Shown here: positions 50,740 to 57,521 of the stretch, piece by piece | Layout: each line of letters begins with the position of its first letter | Numbering within the stretch: position 1 is the stretch's first letter | Assembly: GCA_963971285.1 (NCBI GenBank) | Contig: OZ020254.1 | Span: 11,594,001-11,658,000 of the forward strand | Direction: 5' to 3' | Source: Astropecten irregularis | Taxonomy: Eukaryota; Echinodermata; Asteroidea; Paxillosida; Astropectinidae | Length of the DNA stretch: 64,000 nt | Position numbers and translations under genes: made by a program | Notes under the pieces: generated by a model | What the model was told of the DNA's origin: nothing | Databases searched by the model: none | What the model saw: the letters and a program-made list of their open reading frames with translations, nothing else

Positions 50740-53700
50740 GGAGCTGAGACTTGGAAAAGGCCAATGGAATCATTCATTCATTAAAGGTTTATTAAAAATC
50801 ACATTGCAACATGAGAGTTGAATTGAGTGATTACAGATTGGAATCATTTGACAATATAATCGTGAAGTCGGTCCAGCTATAGAAGGAAGCATTCTACAGG
50901 CTATACAGTTAGGGAATGTATAGCTCTAGTATAACACTAATGCTAATTTGTTCCTTGGTATATTGAATTGACATTGTTTGATTTGCTTTCTCTTTCTGAC
51001 TTCTGCAGCAGGATTACGGCAGCCAGTGCGACACCAAACACCAGCTGCGGTGCGCGGTAGGCGACTTGACCGGCAAACATGGCAACCTGAGCAGCACCCT
51101 CCAACGGGCCATCTATACAGATGTCAATCTACCGCTCTTCGGTCAAGCCTCAGGTATATATACCTCTTTACCCAATCGCCCACATTTCGCCATTTTTGTT
51201 TACCAAAAGAGGGCGCCCCAATTGACCGATTGCGCAACACATGAAATCGTGTGACTTATAGGGCCTTTATTAAACATGTATAATACGAAACGAGGCTTGG
51301 GGGTTTATTTTGCTACCGCCATTTTGTATCCTAAATGCGAATGGCTTGAGATGCACGGCGAATTTGGAGCTTTTCTTCGCCTTCGTCATGTGACCCAATC
51401 CCTTCATCTTGTTTTGTGGGCCTTAACATTTCTGTAGCGAAATAATTCCCAAGCCCAGCCTCAATCCTGGTTTCGTAAAGGCCCATAGTGCGTATTTTGT
51501 CACCTCATTTGGCACATAATCAGCCGTGGAGACATGCAAAGAAGAATGTGGATGACTATTAGGCTAAACTTGGGATTTACTTCGCTACCGCCATTTGAGG
51601 CCCCAAAACGAAATGACTGGGATTGGACCACATGACGAAGCCGAATAAAGGCTCCAGCTTGTACACTCAAGCCCTTCATTTCATTTAGAACACAAAATGG
51701 CGGTAGCAAAATAAATCCCAAGCCTAGTTTTATAGGTAATATCATACTTTGGTTTCTATTAAAGAAATACAGATTCATGGGCAAAAATATCAAGACTGAT
51801 TCAGTAACAGTCATCTGTGAAAATTTCAGTCCCATACGGTGGCCACTTTTTGAGAAAACAGGGAAAAACAGCCGCAGTACTTTTTTTTTTTTTTTAAATC
51901 TTTTCTCTTTTATTTTTTGATCTTTTAAAAGATCAAAACGATTTTCGGTCATTGTTTGACTAATTTCTGGATAAATACACCATTTCAGGCGGAACATTTT
52001 CAACGGTAGGTTTCAGAACCAGCACCATCTTCATACTACCTTTGAGCCTCATTTCGTAAAGGCCCATAGTCTTCTTTGCTTGTTTGGACTGCTACCATAC
52101 GGTGGCCACTTTTTGAGAAAACAGGGAAAAACAGCCGCAGTACTTTTTTTTTTTTTTTTTATTATTATTTTTTTTTTAATCTTTTCTCTTTTATTTTTTG
52201 ATCTTTTAAAAGATCAAAACGATTTTCGGTCATTGTTTGACTAATTTCTGGATAAATACACCATTTCAGGCGGAACATTTTCAACGGTAGGTTTCAGAAC
52301 CAGCACCATCTTCATACTACCTTTGAGCCTCATTTCGTAAAGGCCCATAGTCTTCTTTGCTTGTTTGGACTGCTACAAGTATTATATGCACCAAATGAGA
52401 TGGGAAAATACCAACTATAAGTCGCATGATGACATGTAAACATTGGTGGCGCTATCGGTCTAATGGCGCCCTCTTTGAGAAGATGTGCATGTACTTTAAC
52501 GCAACATGTCAAAGCATCGGAATATTACAAAACGGTAATGTCGTTTGGGATATACATACGGTACACGTTGGGCTATACAGTCTGTAGCAATACATAAAAA
52601 TAATGAGCTAAAATTGCTTGTAAGTTGTAGTAAGCATCCCATGCAACAGATAGGCCTTGGCACGTCTGGACTGTAGGCCTAACTGTGAGAAAGCACATGC
52701 ATCATTTTGACAGTACTCATTATCTATTTTCTCTCCTGTTACAATCTGCTAAAATATGAACAGCATACACTACCAACTTCCTAGTCCAATATGGTACTTA
52801 GGTTTTTCTGACAAGATTTTTTCTCATGGCCACAAACAACCCTTAAAATTTTTTGTCCCTTTTGATGGATTTTCTCGGGAAAGATTTGTTTGTTCTACAT
52901 CAACAATACCTGCACCTGGGCTTTAATCAAACTATGCTTGACGGAGTATGTATCCGTCTTCTTTATTATTTTTAAAAATCAGTCATGGACGAAACTGAAA
53001 ATACACCAACCTTCACCTGCCCTAGTTTTTACTTTTACATTCGATCAGGCGCCAGGTTACGGTCTCCAAACTAAGCTGTTTTAATCACTCTGTCTGCAGT
53101 GACATCGTGTTACGTACATGCTCTACCAATGGAAACCAATGGGGTCGATTTCACCAAACTCTTCGTAACTTACCATCCATCAATCGTATGACTTTTGATG
53201 CATTGAAGCCCTTCGTGGGAAAGGCCCCCATACGATGGGCTATCCTTCGTAACTCGAGTTACGATCGATCGTTTTCATTTATATATATATATGTATATAT
53301 ATAAAAAAAAAATATTTGTGCACAAACGTAAAATGTATATGAAGTTCATTCTGAGCTGAGGTTGTTTGTAAAAAATATTTCAATACCCCTATAGAACAAT
53401 CATTATCCAGAGGGAAGTCATTTTAATGGCTGCATCCGAATCTGTTGTCTAGAGCTAGGTCTAGGTCTTCGCTCCATTGGAAATACGCGGAGACATCAAG
53501 ACAATAGACCTAGCCGTAGCTCTGGAAGCCCGTTTCGGACACGGCCTTAGTTACAAAACGAAATTTCATCAGCTGACATCTTTTCAACAATTACCGGTAG
53601 AGGGGGGGGGGGTGGCTCTCCGTGTAGATAAGAAGCAGTGAAGCACACACGGAACAACCAAACCGGCGGCAAAGCATTGAAAATAAAACTGGAAAGATTT

Positions 53701-54706
53701 CGGCGATTTTATTTTTGTCTGAAAGGAAAAAGCGAAACAATCCAGCACGTAAAATGTCAAAGTGCCTTTTTTTTTTAGTGAGCACAACGGAACAATTACG
53801 CGTGACATTTACAAGCGGATGCATGCATGCGTTCAATTGCACGCACGAGCAAATTTCGGAGTGTTTTGTGTGGCTGGCTCTTTGCTAGAACAACAAGGTA
53901 ACCAGCCAAGGTAAAACATTTAACTAAACAAAACTTTTTTCAAAAGGCAATTTTTTTTCCTGCAAAGAGGGTTTGGCAATGAACAATTAGTACTTGTTGT
54001 GTTTCTGAAAATTGGCAAAGTTCAAAAAGTACATGTATTGTAAAACATTGAACAAAAACGCTCTCTTTTTAAAAGGCATTTTTTCTTTCTTGCAGAGGGG
54101 GCTTGGCAACGATTTTTTTTTTTACTTGTTCTTTGTGAATAATGTCAAAGTTAAAAACTAATAGTAAAATATTTCACATGAAAAAAATATGAAAGGTCAC
54201 TATTTACCTATACAGAGGTGGCTGGACTTTAAAAATATTCAACTTGTTTGTGAAGCATAAATTTAGCGAGAAACTTTGAAACTTCAGTATGTGAACTGGA
54301 CAGAAATTAAGTTGATGTAAACGTTGTTTTTTTCCAGTTTGGCGCGAATATCGGGCCACAAAACGTCAACATTATGATATCTCGTGAAAATTATGCAAAT
54401 TTGCATAGATAAATTGAAAACGTTATATGAAATAAAGTATGAGTTGGTTTTAAAACAGATCTATGGCCATTGGTAATGAATAATCATCTGATATGTTTTT
54501 GTTTCAGTACTTGGACTTCCGCTACATCTGACCTCTACCAAGACGGGTCAACTTGCATGCAGTACACTAGAGCCACACAAGAACACGGGGAGAGTTGAGT
54601 ACCTATCATATCCAAGCACAACTACATTCGACCCGTGAGTATGAGACGAAACAATTCTTTCTCTTAGTGTCTATCCCACGCCATGAAACTGACTGAACCT
54701 CCCATC

Positions 54707-54744
<38 letters not shown>

Positions 54745-57521
54745 AACAGCTGAAACAACAGCTGTAGCAACAAATACAACAACAACAACAGCATGCTGTA
54801 GCAACAACTACAACAACAGCATGCTGTAGCAACAGCTACAACAACAGCATGCTGTAGCAACAGCTACAACAACAACAACAGCATGCTATAGCAACAACTA
54901 CAACAACAACAGCATGCTGTAGCAACAACTACAACAACAACAGCATGCTGTAGCAACAACTACAACAACAACAACAGCATGCTGTAGCAACAGCTACAAC
55001 AACAACATGCTGTAGCAACAACTACAACAACAACAGCATGCTGTAGCAACAACTACAACAACAACAGCATGCTGTAGCAACAACTTCAACAACAACAACA
55101 ACAGCATGATGTAGCAACAACTACAACAACAACAACAGCATGCTGTAGCAACAACTACAACAACAGCATGATGTAGCAACAACTACAACATCAACAACAA
55201 CATCATGATGTAGCAACAACTACAACAACAACAGCATGCTGTAGCAACAACTGCAACAACAACAACAGCATGCTGTAGCAACAACTACACTGTATACAAC
55301 AACAGTAACAGCAACAACTACAACAACAACAGCATGCTGTCCGATGATAAGCAAAACAAATGAGATCAAAGCAAAGTCTAATTCAGGCCGCGGCCGTCTC
55401 AGGCTCCAGCACAGCAGGGGAAGTTCGTGAATCCATTCTGAAACAAAGGATATAGCATTTTGGCTGCGGTTCGGAAGTAGATTCCCTGGTTTGAAAAGGA
55501 AAACAGAGCTTCAGCTTCAATTAAAAACCACAACCTATATTTTTAGCTTATGGATGACAGAGCTGCTGGAACCTGAGCCTGAGCCTGAGCCTCTCTTTCG
55601 TAAACCCTCTCAGTCTGCACTAGTTGCAGAGCGCCACCAATATTTCACTCATTCAGTTGCCATGATGAACAATGTTGATATTCTCAGACGCAAGAAATTA
55701 TTAGTGCGCAGATTCAAATAGTAGTAGTCTCAGCGGACCGTTCTTCCCCATCAGGAGTTTGTATTGTCCAGATTTTGATTGTTGATAAATGGGTTCAATT
55801 ACAGGTATGAGTTCCGGAAGACTATGTACGAATCCGTGGACAGCGCCGCCATGTGGCAGATAGTGGCCAGCCAGGAACCACAGGCCAGTCCCAAGACTGG
55901 CTGCATGGAGCTCACCTTCTATTTCATTGGTGAGTTTGTCGGAGAAAATATAATAATCACGATGTGGCAAGATGTTTAAAACAAATAGTATTATTGGTCA
56001 AATGAGGGCGCTGTGTTGGTACGCCCTCTTGTAGTCATACAGAGAAAGGAAATATATCTTCAAAATGTGGATACAAAATGGAATCTTATCGAGCGTTCTG
56101 TGTTGTATTCCTCTGTGCAAAAGGATTCTATTATACTTTCTTTGGGTTCAGTCACAACAACATTTCGTGAAGATACTTTCAGTGAAGTACACTTGCAATC
56201 TTAAGCAACATCAATCAAGGGTCGATGTCTCGAAGCCCTACGATCGATTGTAACTCGAGTTACGAAGAATAACCCATCGTATATCATATACGACCTTTAC
56301 GTGGGGCTGCAATGCTTATAAGTCCTACGATCGGATAGTTATTATTTACGATGAGTTTGGTGAAATCGACCACAGATGTTATTGAAAGGTGAACTAATAA
56401 ATATTGACTGGATCGAGCGGAACTCGAACCTACGCCCTCTTGTGCCCCTTAGATGATTAAATTTCAAGTGCAATGTACGCCATGACTTTGATATCATTCC
56501 CCTTTTTCTTGTTTCGTTGTATTTAGGCGAAAACGTGAACGAGATGGACTTGGAATTCCAACAGAGGCTTAGTAATGATGACCTCGGAGTCTATTCACCA
56601 ACTGACCTCTGCCAGAGTAAGTGATGCAGACACTTCTCTTCATTTGTTTTAAAATTCAGTCTTTAAGGTAGTATCATAGTTTGGTAAGAAGCCGAAACAG
56701 AAAATTTCACAGATTTACATATAACTTACAGGGTATGAAGATGGCGGTGGTAGAAACATACCGTCAAAAATTTCCGCCTGAAATGCTGTTTTTATCCAGA
56801 AAACGACCGAAAATCTTTTTGATCTTTTAAAAGATCAAAAATAAAAGAGAAAAGACTTAAGAAATACTGTGGCCGTTTTTCAATGTTTTCTCAAAAAGTG
56901 GGCACCGTATAGCACTGGAATTTTCACAGATGACTGTCACTGTATCTTCCTTGATATTTTTTCCACGAATCTGTATTTCTTTGACAAACAAAACAAAGTA
57001 TGATATTAGTCCCACGGGTAATTCCCACGTTGCATTCGCACATGTACTGAAATGTACACAAGTACACGGTTGTGTAGATGAGACATCACTCAATTTCCTG
57101 TAACATTCAAACTAAAAATGATCGTTCACATTTCTAATTTGATAATGTTATTTCGTCAGAAATTACTTAGGTAAATTGGGGTTATTACAAGTAAATTCGG
57201 GCGATTTACAAATAGCGCGCCACCACGAGTTTGCAACGCATTGGCCAATCACAATGCGCGGAATTAATTTTGTCGACAAAATGCTCGAACTCCGAATTCT
57301 GACATAAAAGCTTATCAAACTCCAAAATGGCTTCCCCTGAACAGAAAAGGCGTACAAATACTGTTTGGTTAATTATTGTTTGTCTATTTCATTGTGTTTT
57401 TTTTTCTACAGAAGAGACTGGGGCTATCGGGGGTTCCGCTGGCTTAGCCCCCGTCGGGTACTCCGTGTTCACGGTCATCCTTGTGCATGCGACTATCCTG
57501 CATCTGGCCCGGAGTCCATAA
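26980..57521 (+). CDS. Secreted Cu-only SOD-repeat protein, nine-exon model (1067 aa)
   Basis: Joining 26980-27058, 46353-48703, 49477-49551, 50161-50262, 51009-51153, 54508-54634, 55805-55929, 56527-56616 and 57412-57521 gives 3204 nt, one frame, with GT/AG at every junction. The product has a signal peptide (about 1-36), six SOD-like modules (about 41-169, 173-322, 329-473, 478-636, 642-786, 792-938), a unique C-terminal region (about 939-1040) and a hydrophobic tail. Modules 3-5 carry HVH, GHFNP or GHYNP, E-x-G-D and a GRS-hydrophobic-H motif: the copper ligands and the Glu/Asp pair of Cu-only SODs. The zinc-ligand histidines of SOD1 are absent. Animal proteins of this kind (Cu-only SOD-repeat proteins) are known, but their role is poorly understood; superoxide dismutation or extracellular copper handling is inference. 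Exons 2-9 are very secure; exon 1 is less so because of its distance. Confidence 0.85.
27141..27412. repeat. MITE family B, truncated, reverse orientation
   Basis: Starts TTAAAGGTAATATACTTTGG and stops after GGTATGTTTCTACCACC. It lies 83 bases into intron 1. Confidence 0.8.
27625..27830. repeat. MITE family C, diverged copy
   Basis: AGCCAATTTCACGGCCCTGC, TTGGCTGTTGTTCGCTGACC and TGGTTTGTTTTATTGGGCAA match the copies at 33412 and 59487. The right end runs into a family B copy. Confidence 0.6.
27822..28122. repeat. MITE family B, broken by a minisatellite
   Basis: Forward copy with GAAATCTTCACAGATTTACC and AAAGTGGGCACCGTATGG. It ends at CTTCCTTGATA, where the 18-bp array begins; the right end is missing. 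Confidence 0.7.
28123..28276 (+). repeat. 18-bp minisatellite (ACTCGGTCCGTGGCCAAC)
   Basis: About eight units of CTCGGTCCGTGGCCAA with variants GTGACCAA and CCCAAGCCAA. Because 18 is a multiple of three, open frames on both strands simply repeat a six-residue unit. An inverted array of the same unit lies at 29279-29392. Confidence 0.85.
28290..29270. other. No supported gene (intron 1)
   Basis: AT-rich spacer between the two inverted 18-bp arrays. It holds two fragments with GGAGCGAAACGTCAGGCC, one near 29098 and one at 29264. Confidence 0.4.
29279..29392 (-). repeat. 18-bp minisatellite, inverted relative to the array at 28123
   Basis: GGGACCGAGTTGGCTT and GGACCGAGTTGGCCAC units, about six; the reverse complement of the array 1 kb to the left. 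It starts directly after GAAACGTCAGGCCT. Confidence 0.85.
29821..30150. mobile_element. hAT-like non-autonomous element inserted in a MITE
   Basis: CAGGCGCGGCTCTAGAGCC ... GTAGAACCGCGCCTG, with long G and C tracts near each end. It is flanked by CCAAGGTT and CCAAGCAA, a degraded 8-bp duplication. It splits a family C-like MITE whose halves lie at 29674-29820 and 30151-30195. Confidence 0.65.
30595..31112. repeat. MITE family B: partial copy followed by a complete copy
   Basis: Copy k runs from 30595 to ACAGTATTTC at 30750. At the next base, an internal TTAA of the family consensus, a full copy starts (30751-31112). The remainder of copy k is absent. Confidence 0.8.
31112..31808. repeat. MITE family B2 copy split by a hAT-like element
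   Basis: The left part 31112-31166 and the right part 31477-31808 (GTATAAAGATAGACTTTCCG...) flank the element at 31167-31468. Confidence 0.6.
31167..31468. mobile_element. hAT-like non-autonomous element with 8-bp target duplication
   Basis: CAGGCGCGGTTCTAC ... CTAGAACCGCGCCTG. The flanks AGATCCAT (31159-31166) and AGTTCCAT (31469-31476) match at seven of eight positions, as expected for a hAT-type insertion. There is no coding capacity. Confidence 0.75.
31809..32167. repeat. MITE family B copy, reverse orientation
   Basis: TTTAAAGGTATTATCATAC ... AAGTATGATACAACCTTTAA with the palindromic GATCTTTTAAAAGATC near 31990. Confidence 0.8.
32637..32951. repeat. MITE with TATAGACCTTTCTTTTG ends
   Basis: TATAGACCTTTCTTTTG at the left and CAAAAGAAAGGTCTATA at the right are exact inverses. 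GGTTGGCAAAA occurs near both ends. Confidence 0.75.
33308..33335. repeat. C homopolymer of about 28 bases
   Basis: An uninterrupted C run between CTCAACG and TGTGCGC. Confidence 0.9.
33412..33920. repeat. MITE family C, two copies in tandem
   Basis: 33412-33654 and 33655-33920 share TTTCATAGAGCTGCTTAGCA, AAACAGGATTAACAATC, TTGGCTGTTGTTCGCTGA and an inverted end TATGAAATTGGCCCC. They abut without a spacer. Confidence 0.75.
34053..34702. repeat. MITE family B: partial copy, complete copy and an end fragment
   Basis: A left fragment (34053-34150) stops at the consensus TTAA after AAACACACTG, where a full copy begins (34151-34530). After an unrelated 75-base stretch a further right-end fragment (34606-34702) follows. 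Confidence 0.75.
34891..35034. repeat. MITE family A copy
   Basis: GGGGTCGATTTCACCAAACT ... GCTTTGTGAAATCGACCCC, well preserved and nearly palindromic. Confidence 0.8.
35254..35962. repeat. MITE family B, two reverse copies sharing one TTTAAA
   Basis: 35254-35590 and 35587-35962. The right end of the first (ACTACCTTTAA) and the left end of the second (TTAAAGGTAATA) overlap in a single TTTAAA. Confidence 0.75.
35963..36955. other. No supported gene (intron 1)
   Basis: AT-rich DNA with no recognised repeat or exon. Confidence 0.4.
36958..37096. repeat. GAAACGTCA-type dispersed repeat
   Basis: CTTGGAGTTAAGAGGGCCTG at the left is matched by CCCTCCTAACTCCAAG at the right; GATCCTGCTAGGATC lies inside. 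A foldback relative of 1743-1880. Confidence 0.65.
37700..38017. repeat. MITE family B, strongly diverged
   Basis: Recognisable by GTTAAAGAAATGCAGAT, CAGTCCCAT and the right end TTCGGTATGCTACCAAAGTG. Confidence 0.5.
38189..38205. repeat. CT microsatellite
   Basis: Uninterrupted CTCTCT run. Confidence 0.8.
38600..39140. other. GC-richer, multiply open stretch in intron 1
   Basis: The stretch is richer in G+C than its surroundings and open in several frames on both strands. On the + strand a frame without ATG runs to CACCACAG|GTGAGC at 38848, a good donor. On the - strand a frame reads CSPVVFTLGARLKSIPGMVR and onward. It could be an unlinked gene exon or an unmasked repeat; no product is recognised. 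Confidence 0.2.
39421..39774. repeat. MITE with AAGGCCATAAAAAAA ends
   Basis: AAGGCCATAAAAAAATGG at the left and TTTTTTTATGGCCTAA at the right. Both ends have a GTAGGGCGGACGG or GGTCGGGCGG block next to an A/T tract. Confidence 0.65.
40054..40232. repeat. MITE family C-like copy
   Basis: CCAAAACTCCTTGTGAATG, CAAACGATGGCCGAATACAA and AAGCAGCTCTATGAAATT match the halves around 29674-30195 and the copy at 41228-41446. Confidence 0.6.
40258..40498. repeat. MITE family D
   Basis: GGGCCCTTTTCCAAACCTCG at the left is inverted as CGAGGTTTGGAAAAGGGCCC at the right. CGGCTC/GGCTCC hexamers lie inside both ends; ACAGAGCTTCAGCTTCAAT is in the centre. Confidence 0.8.
40961..41248 (-). other. Open frame of 95 codons, unidentified
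   Basis: A - strand frame with protein-like composition (NLIKPRLSGELDVQYNVKIR...) ends in a stop near 40961. It overlaps the end of a MITE near 41228, has no clear splice sites, and lies inside intron 1 of the + strand gene. It may be a fragment of an old transposon ORF or chance. Confidence 0.2.
41228..41446. repeat. MITE family C-like copy
   Basis: GGGGTCAATTTCTGCTTAAG ... GCAGCTCTATGAAATTGGCCC with GTATTCGGCCATTGTTTGCTC. Confidence 0.6.
41771..41906 (+). other. Possible unassigned exon inside intron 1
   Basis: After GTATTAG the + strand is open for 45 codons plus one base, with protein-like content (MMYPQQPMPLVRDVVNESAG...), ending at CAG|GTTGAA. The - strand is open for 89 codons over the same area, so either strand could be real. 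It does not resemble SOD modules. Confidence 0.2.
42165..42455. repeat. MITE family B, diverged forward copy
   Basis: ACTATCATACTTTGGTATAG, AAGATGGTGATGGTAGAAAC and GTTGGCACCGTATGAGACTG. Confidence 0.6.
42981..43421. repeat. MITE with CTAGTATCTCACTGAG ends
   Basis: CTAGTATCTCACTGAGCGGC at the left is inverted at the right end (CAGTGAGATACTAG). The DNA on both sides is rich in TTACGAAT words, suggesting it sits in an older repeat covering about 42850-43650. Confidence 0.7.
43834..45200. other. No supported gene (intron 1)
   Basis: Open frames up to 133 codons on the - strand (44140-44541) lack splice sites and similarity that I recognise. They are not called. Confidence 0.3.
45262..45404 (+). 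repeat. TTG/CTG-type trinucleotide tract
   Basis: Interrupted GTTGTTGCTGTTG repeats in intron 1. Long open frames here (poly-Leu, poly-Cys, poly-Asn) are translations of the tract. Confidence 0.9.
45458..45586. repeat. Small foldback MITE
   Basis: GGGTGCATTCGTTTAGCTC at the left and GAGCTAAACGAATGCACCC at the right are exact inverses, about 90 bases apart. Confidence 0.85.
45671..45855 (+). repeat. TTG-type trinucleotide tract, second block
   Basis: TTGTCGCTGTTGTCAC units followed by a pure (TTG)n run ending near 45840. It lies about 500 bases before the acceptor of exon 2. Confidence 0.9.
45860..46352 (+). other. 3' end of intron 1
   Basis: No repeat recognised. It ends in the strong pyrimidine tract and AG before exon 2. 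The open frame here has no ATG joined to the SOD coding sequence. Confidence 0.6.
46353..48703 (+). CDS. Exon 2 of SOD-repeat gene: signal peptide end and SOD modules 1-5
   Basis: A 2.35-kb exon encoding residues 27-810. A long pyrimidine tract ending TTTTCAG precedes 46353. The same frame is open further back to 46310 but has no ATG, so the start must lie in an upstream exon. The exon ends CTG|GTGAGT at 48703; reading past it gives 29 unrelated codons. Modules 1 and 2 are degenerate. In protein numbering, module 3 has H370, H372, H395 and H458 with E416 and D419. Module 4 has H525, H527, H548 and H619 with E572 and D575. Module 5 has H683, H685, H707 and H769 with E726 and D729, plus R776 and C779 in the R-x-x-C arrangement of SOD1 Arg143/Cys146. 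Several N-glycosylation sequons fit a secreted protein. Confidence 0.95.
48862..48935. repeat. Dispersed GAAACGTCG repeat in intron 2
   Basis: CCTGAGGACGGCCAGAGTAC and GTTCGAAACGTCGAGA match 24464-24533. Confidence 0.55.
49108..49320. repeat. MITE family D in intron 2
   Basis: GGCTTAGGCTCCGTCATC ... AGGAGCCGGAGCCTGAGC. It is followed by a short GAGCCTGAGCCTGAGC tandem tract to 49372. Confidence 0.6.
49477..49551 (+). CDS. Exon 3 of SOD-repeat gene (module 6, first part)
   Basis: Acceptor CCCATTTCAG precedes 49477 and the donor GTTGGT follows 49551. The 25 codons continue exon 2 in phase 0 and read GYLKL-SQTRY...GDTTVEISL. That rebuilds the SOD strand pattern G-x-hydrophobic-x-x-S/K-Q...TTV seen in the other modules. 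The donor is weak, but the frame hits a stop two codons later, so the exon must end here. Confidence 0.85.
49808..50122. repeat. MITE family B in intron 3
   Basis: CTAAAGGTACTGTCATACTT ... AAAGTATGATACTACCTTTAA. Its right end is only 38 bases before exon 4. Confidence 0.75.
50161..50262 (+). CDS. Exon 4 of SOD-repeat gene (module 6 active-site region, degenerate)
   Basis: Acceptor TTATACAG, donor GTAAAA, 34 codons in phase 0 on both sides. It aligns with the W-H-V-H to G-H-F-N-P stretch of module 4, but the copper histidines are gone: WNFR replaces WHVH, and the GHFNP block reads ANLFNP. The loop cysteine (C853) is kept. Confidence 0.9.
50494..50763. repeat. MITE family D in intron 4
   Basis: GGCCTTTTCCAAACCTCGGC ... 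GAGACTTGGAAAAGGCC with a GAGCCT tandem tract near the right end. Confidence 0.75.
51009..51153 (+). CDS. Exon 5 of SOD-repeat gene (module 6, GDL loop)
   Basis: Acceptor TTCTGCAG, donor GTATAT, 48 codons plus one base. It carries CAVGDLTGKHGN, aligned with CEVGDLSRKH of module 4 but with Ala for the Glu of Cu-only SODs, then IYTDVNLPLFG, matching FTDTRLPLSG. The intron that follows is in phase 1. Confidence 0.92.
51252..51733. repeat. Two foldback MITEs, TTGCTACCGCCATTT type, in intron 5
   Basis: A copy at about 51255-51485 (AGGCTTGGGGGTTTATTTTG, GGGCCTT ends) and one at 51553-51733 (AAACTTGGGATTTACTTCGC ... AAATAAATCCCAAGCCTAG). Confidence 0.65.
51733..52373. repeat. MITE family B with a tandem duplication, intron 5
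   Basis: A reverse family B copy starts at 51733. From CCATACGGTGGCCACTTTTT (51832) the sequence is repeated from 52095 almost exactly, including 45 bases of flank. The second unit has a longer T tract. Confidence 0.85.
52374..53140. other. Intron 5, nothing recognised
   Basis: AT-rich intron sequence without recognised repeats or exons. Confidence 0.4.
53141..53270. repeat. MITE family A in intron 5, right end replaced
   Basis: GGGGTCGATTTCACCAAACT to GTTACGATCGATCG. The last bases are missing and a TATATA tract (53278-53302) follows. Confidence 0.75.
53303..54507. other. Intron 5, 3' part
   Basis: Contains a short GTCTAGAGCTAGGTC / GACCTAGCCGTAGCTC foldback near 53450-53525 and a G tract at 53603. 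No exon seen before the acceptor of exon 6. Confidence 0.4.
54508..54634 (+). CDS. Exon 6 of SOD-repeat gene (module 6 end)
   Basis: Acceptor TTTGTTTCAG, donor GTGAGT at 54635. It completes the Val codon split with exon 5 and encodes the last SOD strands (VLGLPLHL, GQLACSTLEP) with the conserved C935, then the start of the unique C-terminal region. It ends in phase 2. Confidence 0.88.
54704..55342 (+). repeat. CAA-rich minisatellite in intron 6
   Basis: Roughly twenty units built of (CAA)n plus AGCATGCTGTAGCAACAACTA, with variants ATGATG and GCTATAG. The unit centre AGCATGCT is palindromic. It fills over half of intron 6. Open frames across it are repeat translations. Confidence 0.95.
55384..55615. 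repeat. MITE family D in intron 6
   Basis: CGTCTCAGGCTCCAGC ... GAACCTGAGCCTGAGCCTGA with ACAGAGCTTCAGCTTCAAT in the centre. The ends are altered. Confidence 0.6.
55805..55929 (+). CDS. Exon 7 of SOD-repeat gene (C-terminal region)
   Basis: Acceptor CAATTACAG, donor GTGAGT. Residues 960-1001 (PYEFRKTMYES...MELTFYFIG) do not match the SOD modules. This looks like a separate C-terminal segment rich in acidic and aromatic residues, domain unknown. Confidence 0.85.
56219..56373. repeat. MITE family A in intron 7, reverse
   Basis: GGTCGATGTCTCGAAGCCCT ... ATGAGTTTGGTGAAATCGACC with GTAACTCGAGTTACGAAG. Confidence 0.75.
56404..56462 (-). repeat. tRNA-derived SINE fragment in intron 7
   Basis: On the - strand it reads GGTTCGAGTTCC (box B) followed by GCTCGATCCAGTCAAT, comparable to the tRNA-like unit at 18170-18290. 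Confidence 0.4.
56527..56616 (+). CDS. Exon 8 of SOD-repeat gene (C-terminal region)
   Basis: Acceptor TGTATTTAG, donor GTAAGT. Residues 1002-1031 (GENVNEMDLEF...TDLCQ) are strongly acidic and of no recognised domain. Phase 1 on both sides. Confidence 0.85.
56660..57009. repeat. MITE family B in intron 8
   Basis: CTTTAAGGTAGTATCATAG ... CAAAGTATGATATTAG with an intact GATCTTTTAAAAGATC centre. Confidence 0.8.
57412..57521 (+). CDS. Exon 9 of SOD-repeat gene: hydrophobic tail and stop
   Basis: A long T tract ending TCTACAG precedes 57412. The exon encodes 36 residues and ends at TAA (57519-57521). A small-residue stretch (GAIGGSAG) is followed by about 17 hydrophobic residues (SVFTVILVHATILHL) and a short ARSP end. 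That is the layout of a GPI-anchor signal, although a single-pass membrane anchor is also possible. No AATAAA is seen in the next 500 bases. Confidence 0.85.

Noticed and set aside
54704..55342. CRISPR-like array of regular units
   Set aside because: The units are CAA-rich minisatellite repeats without unique spacers, in an animal intron.
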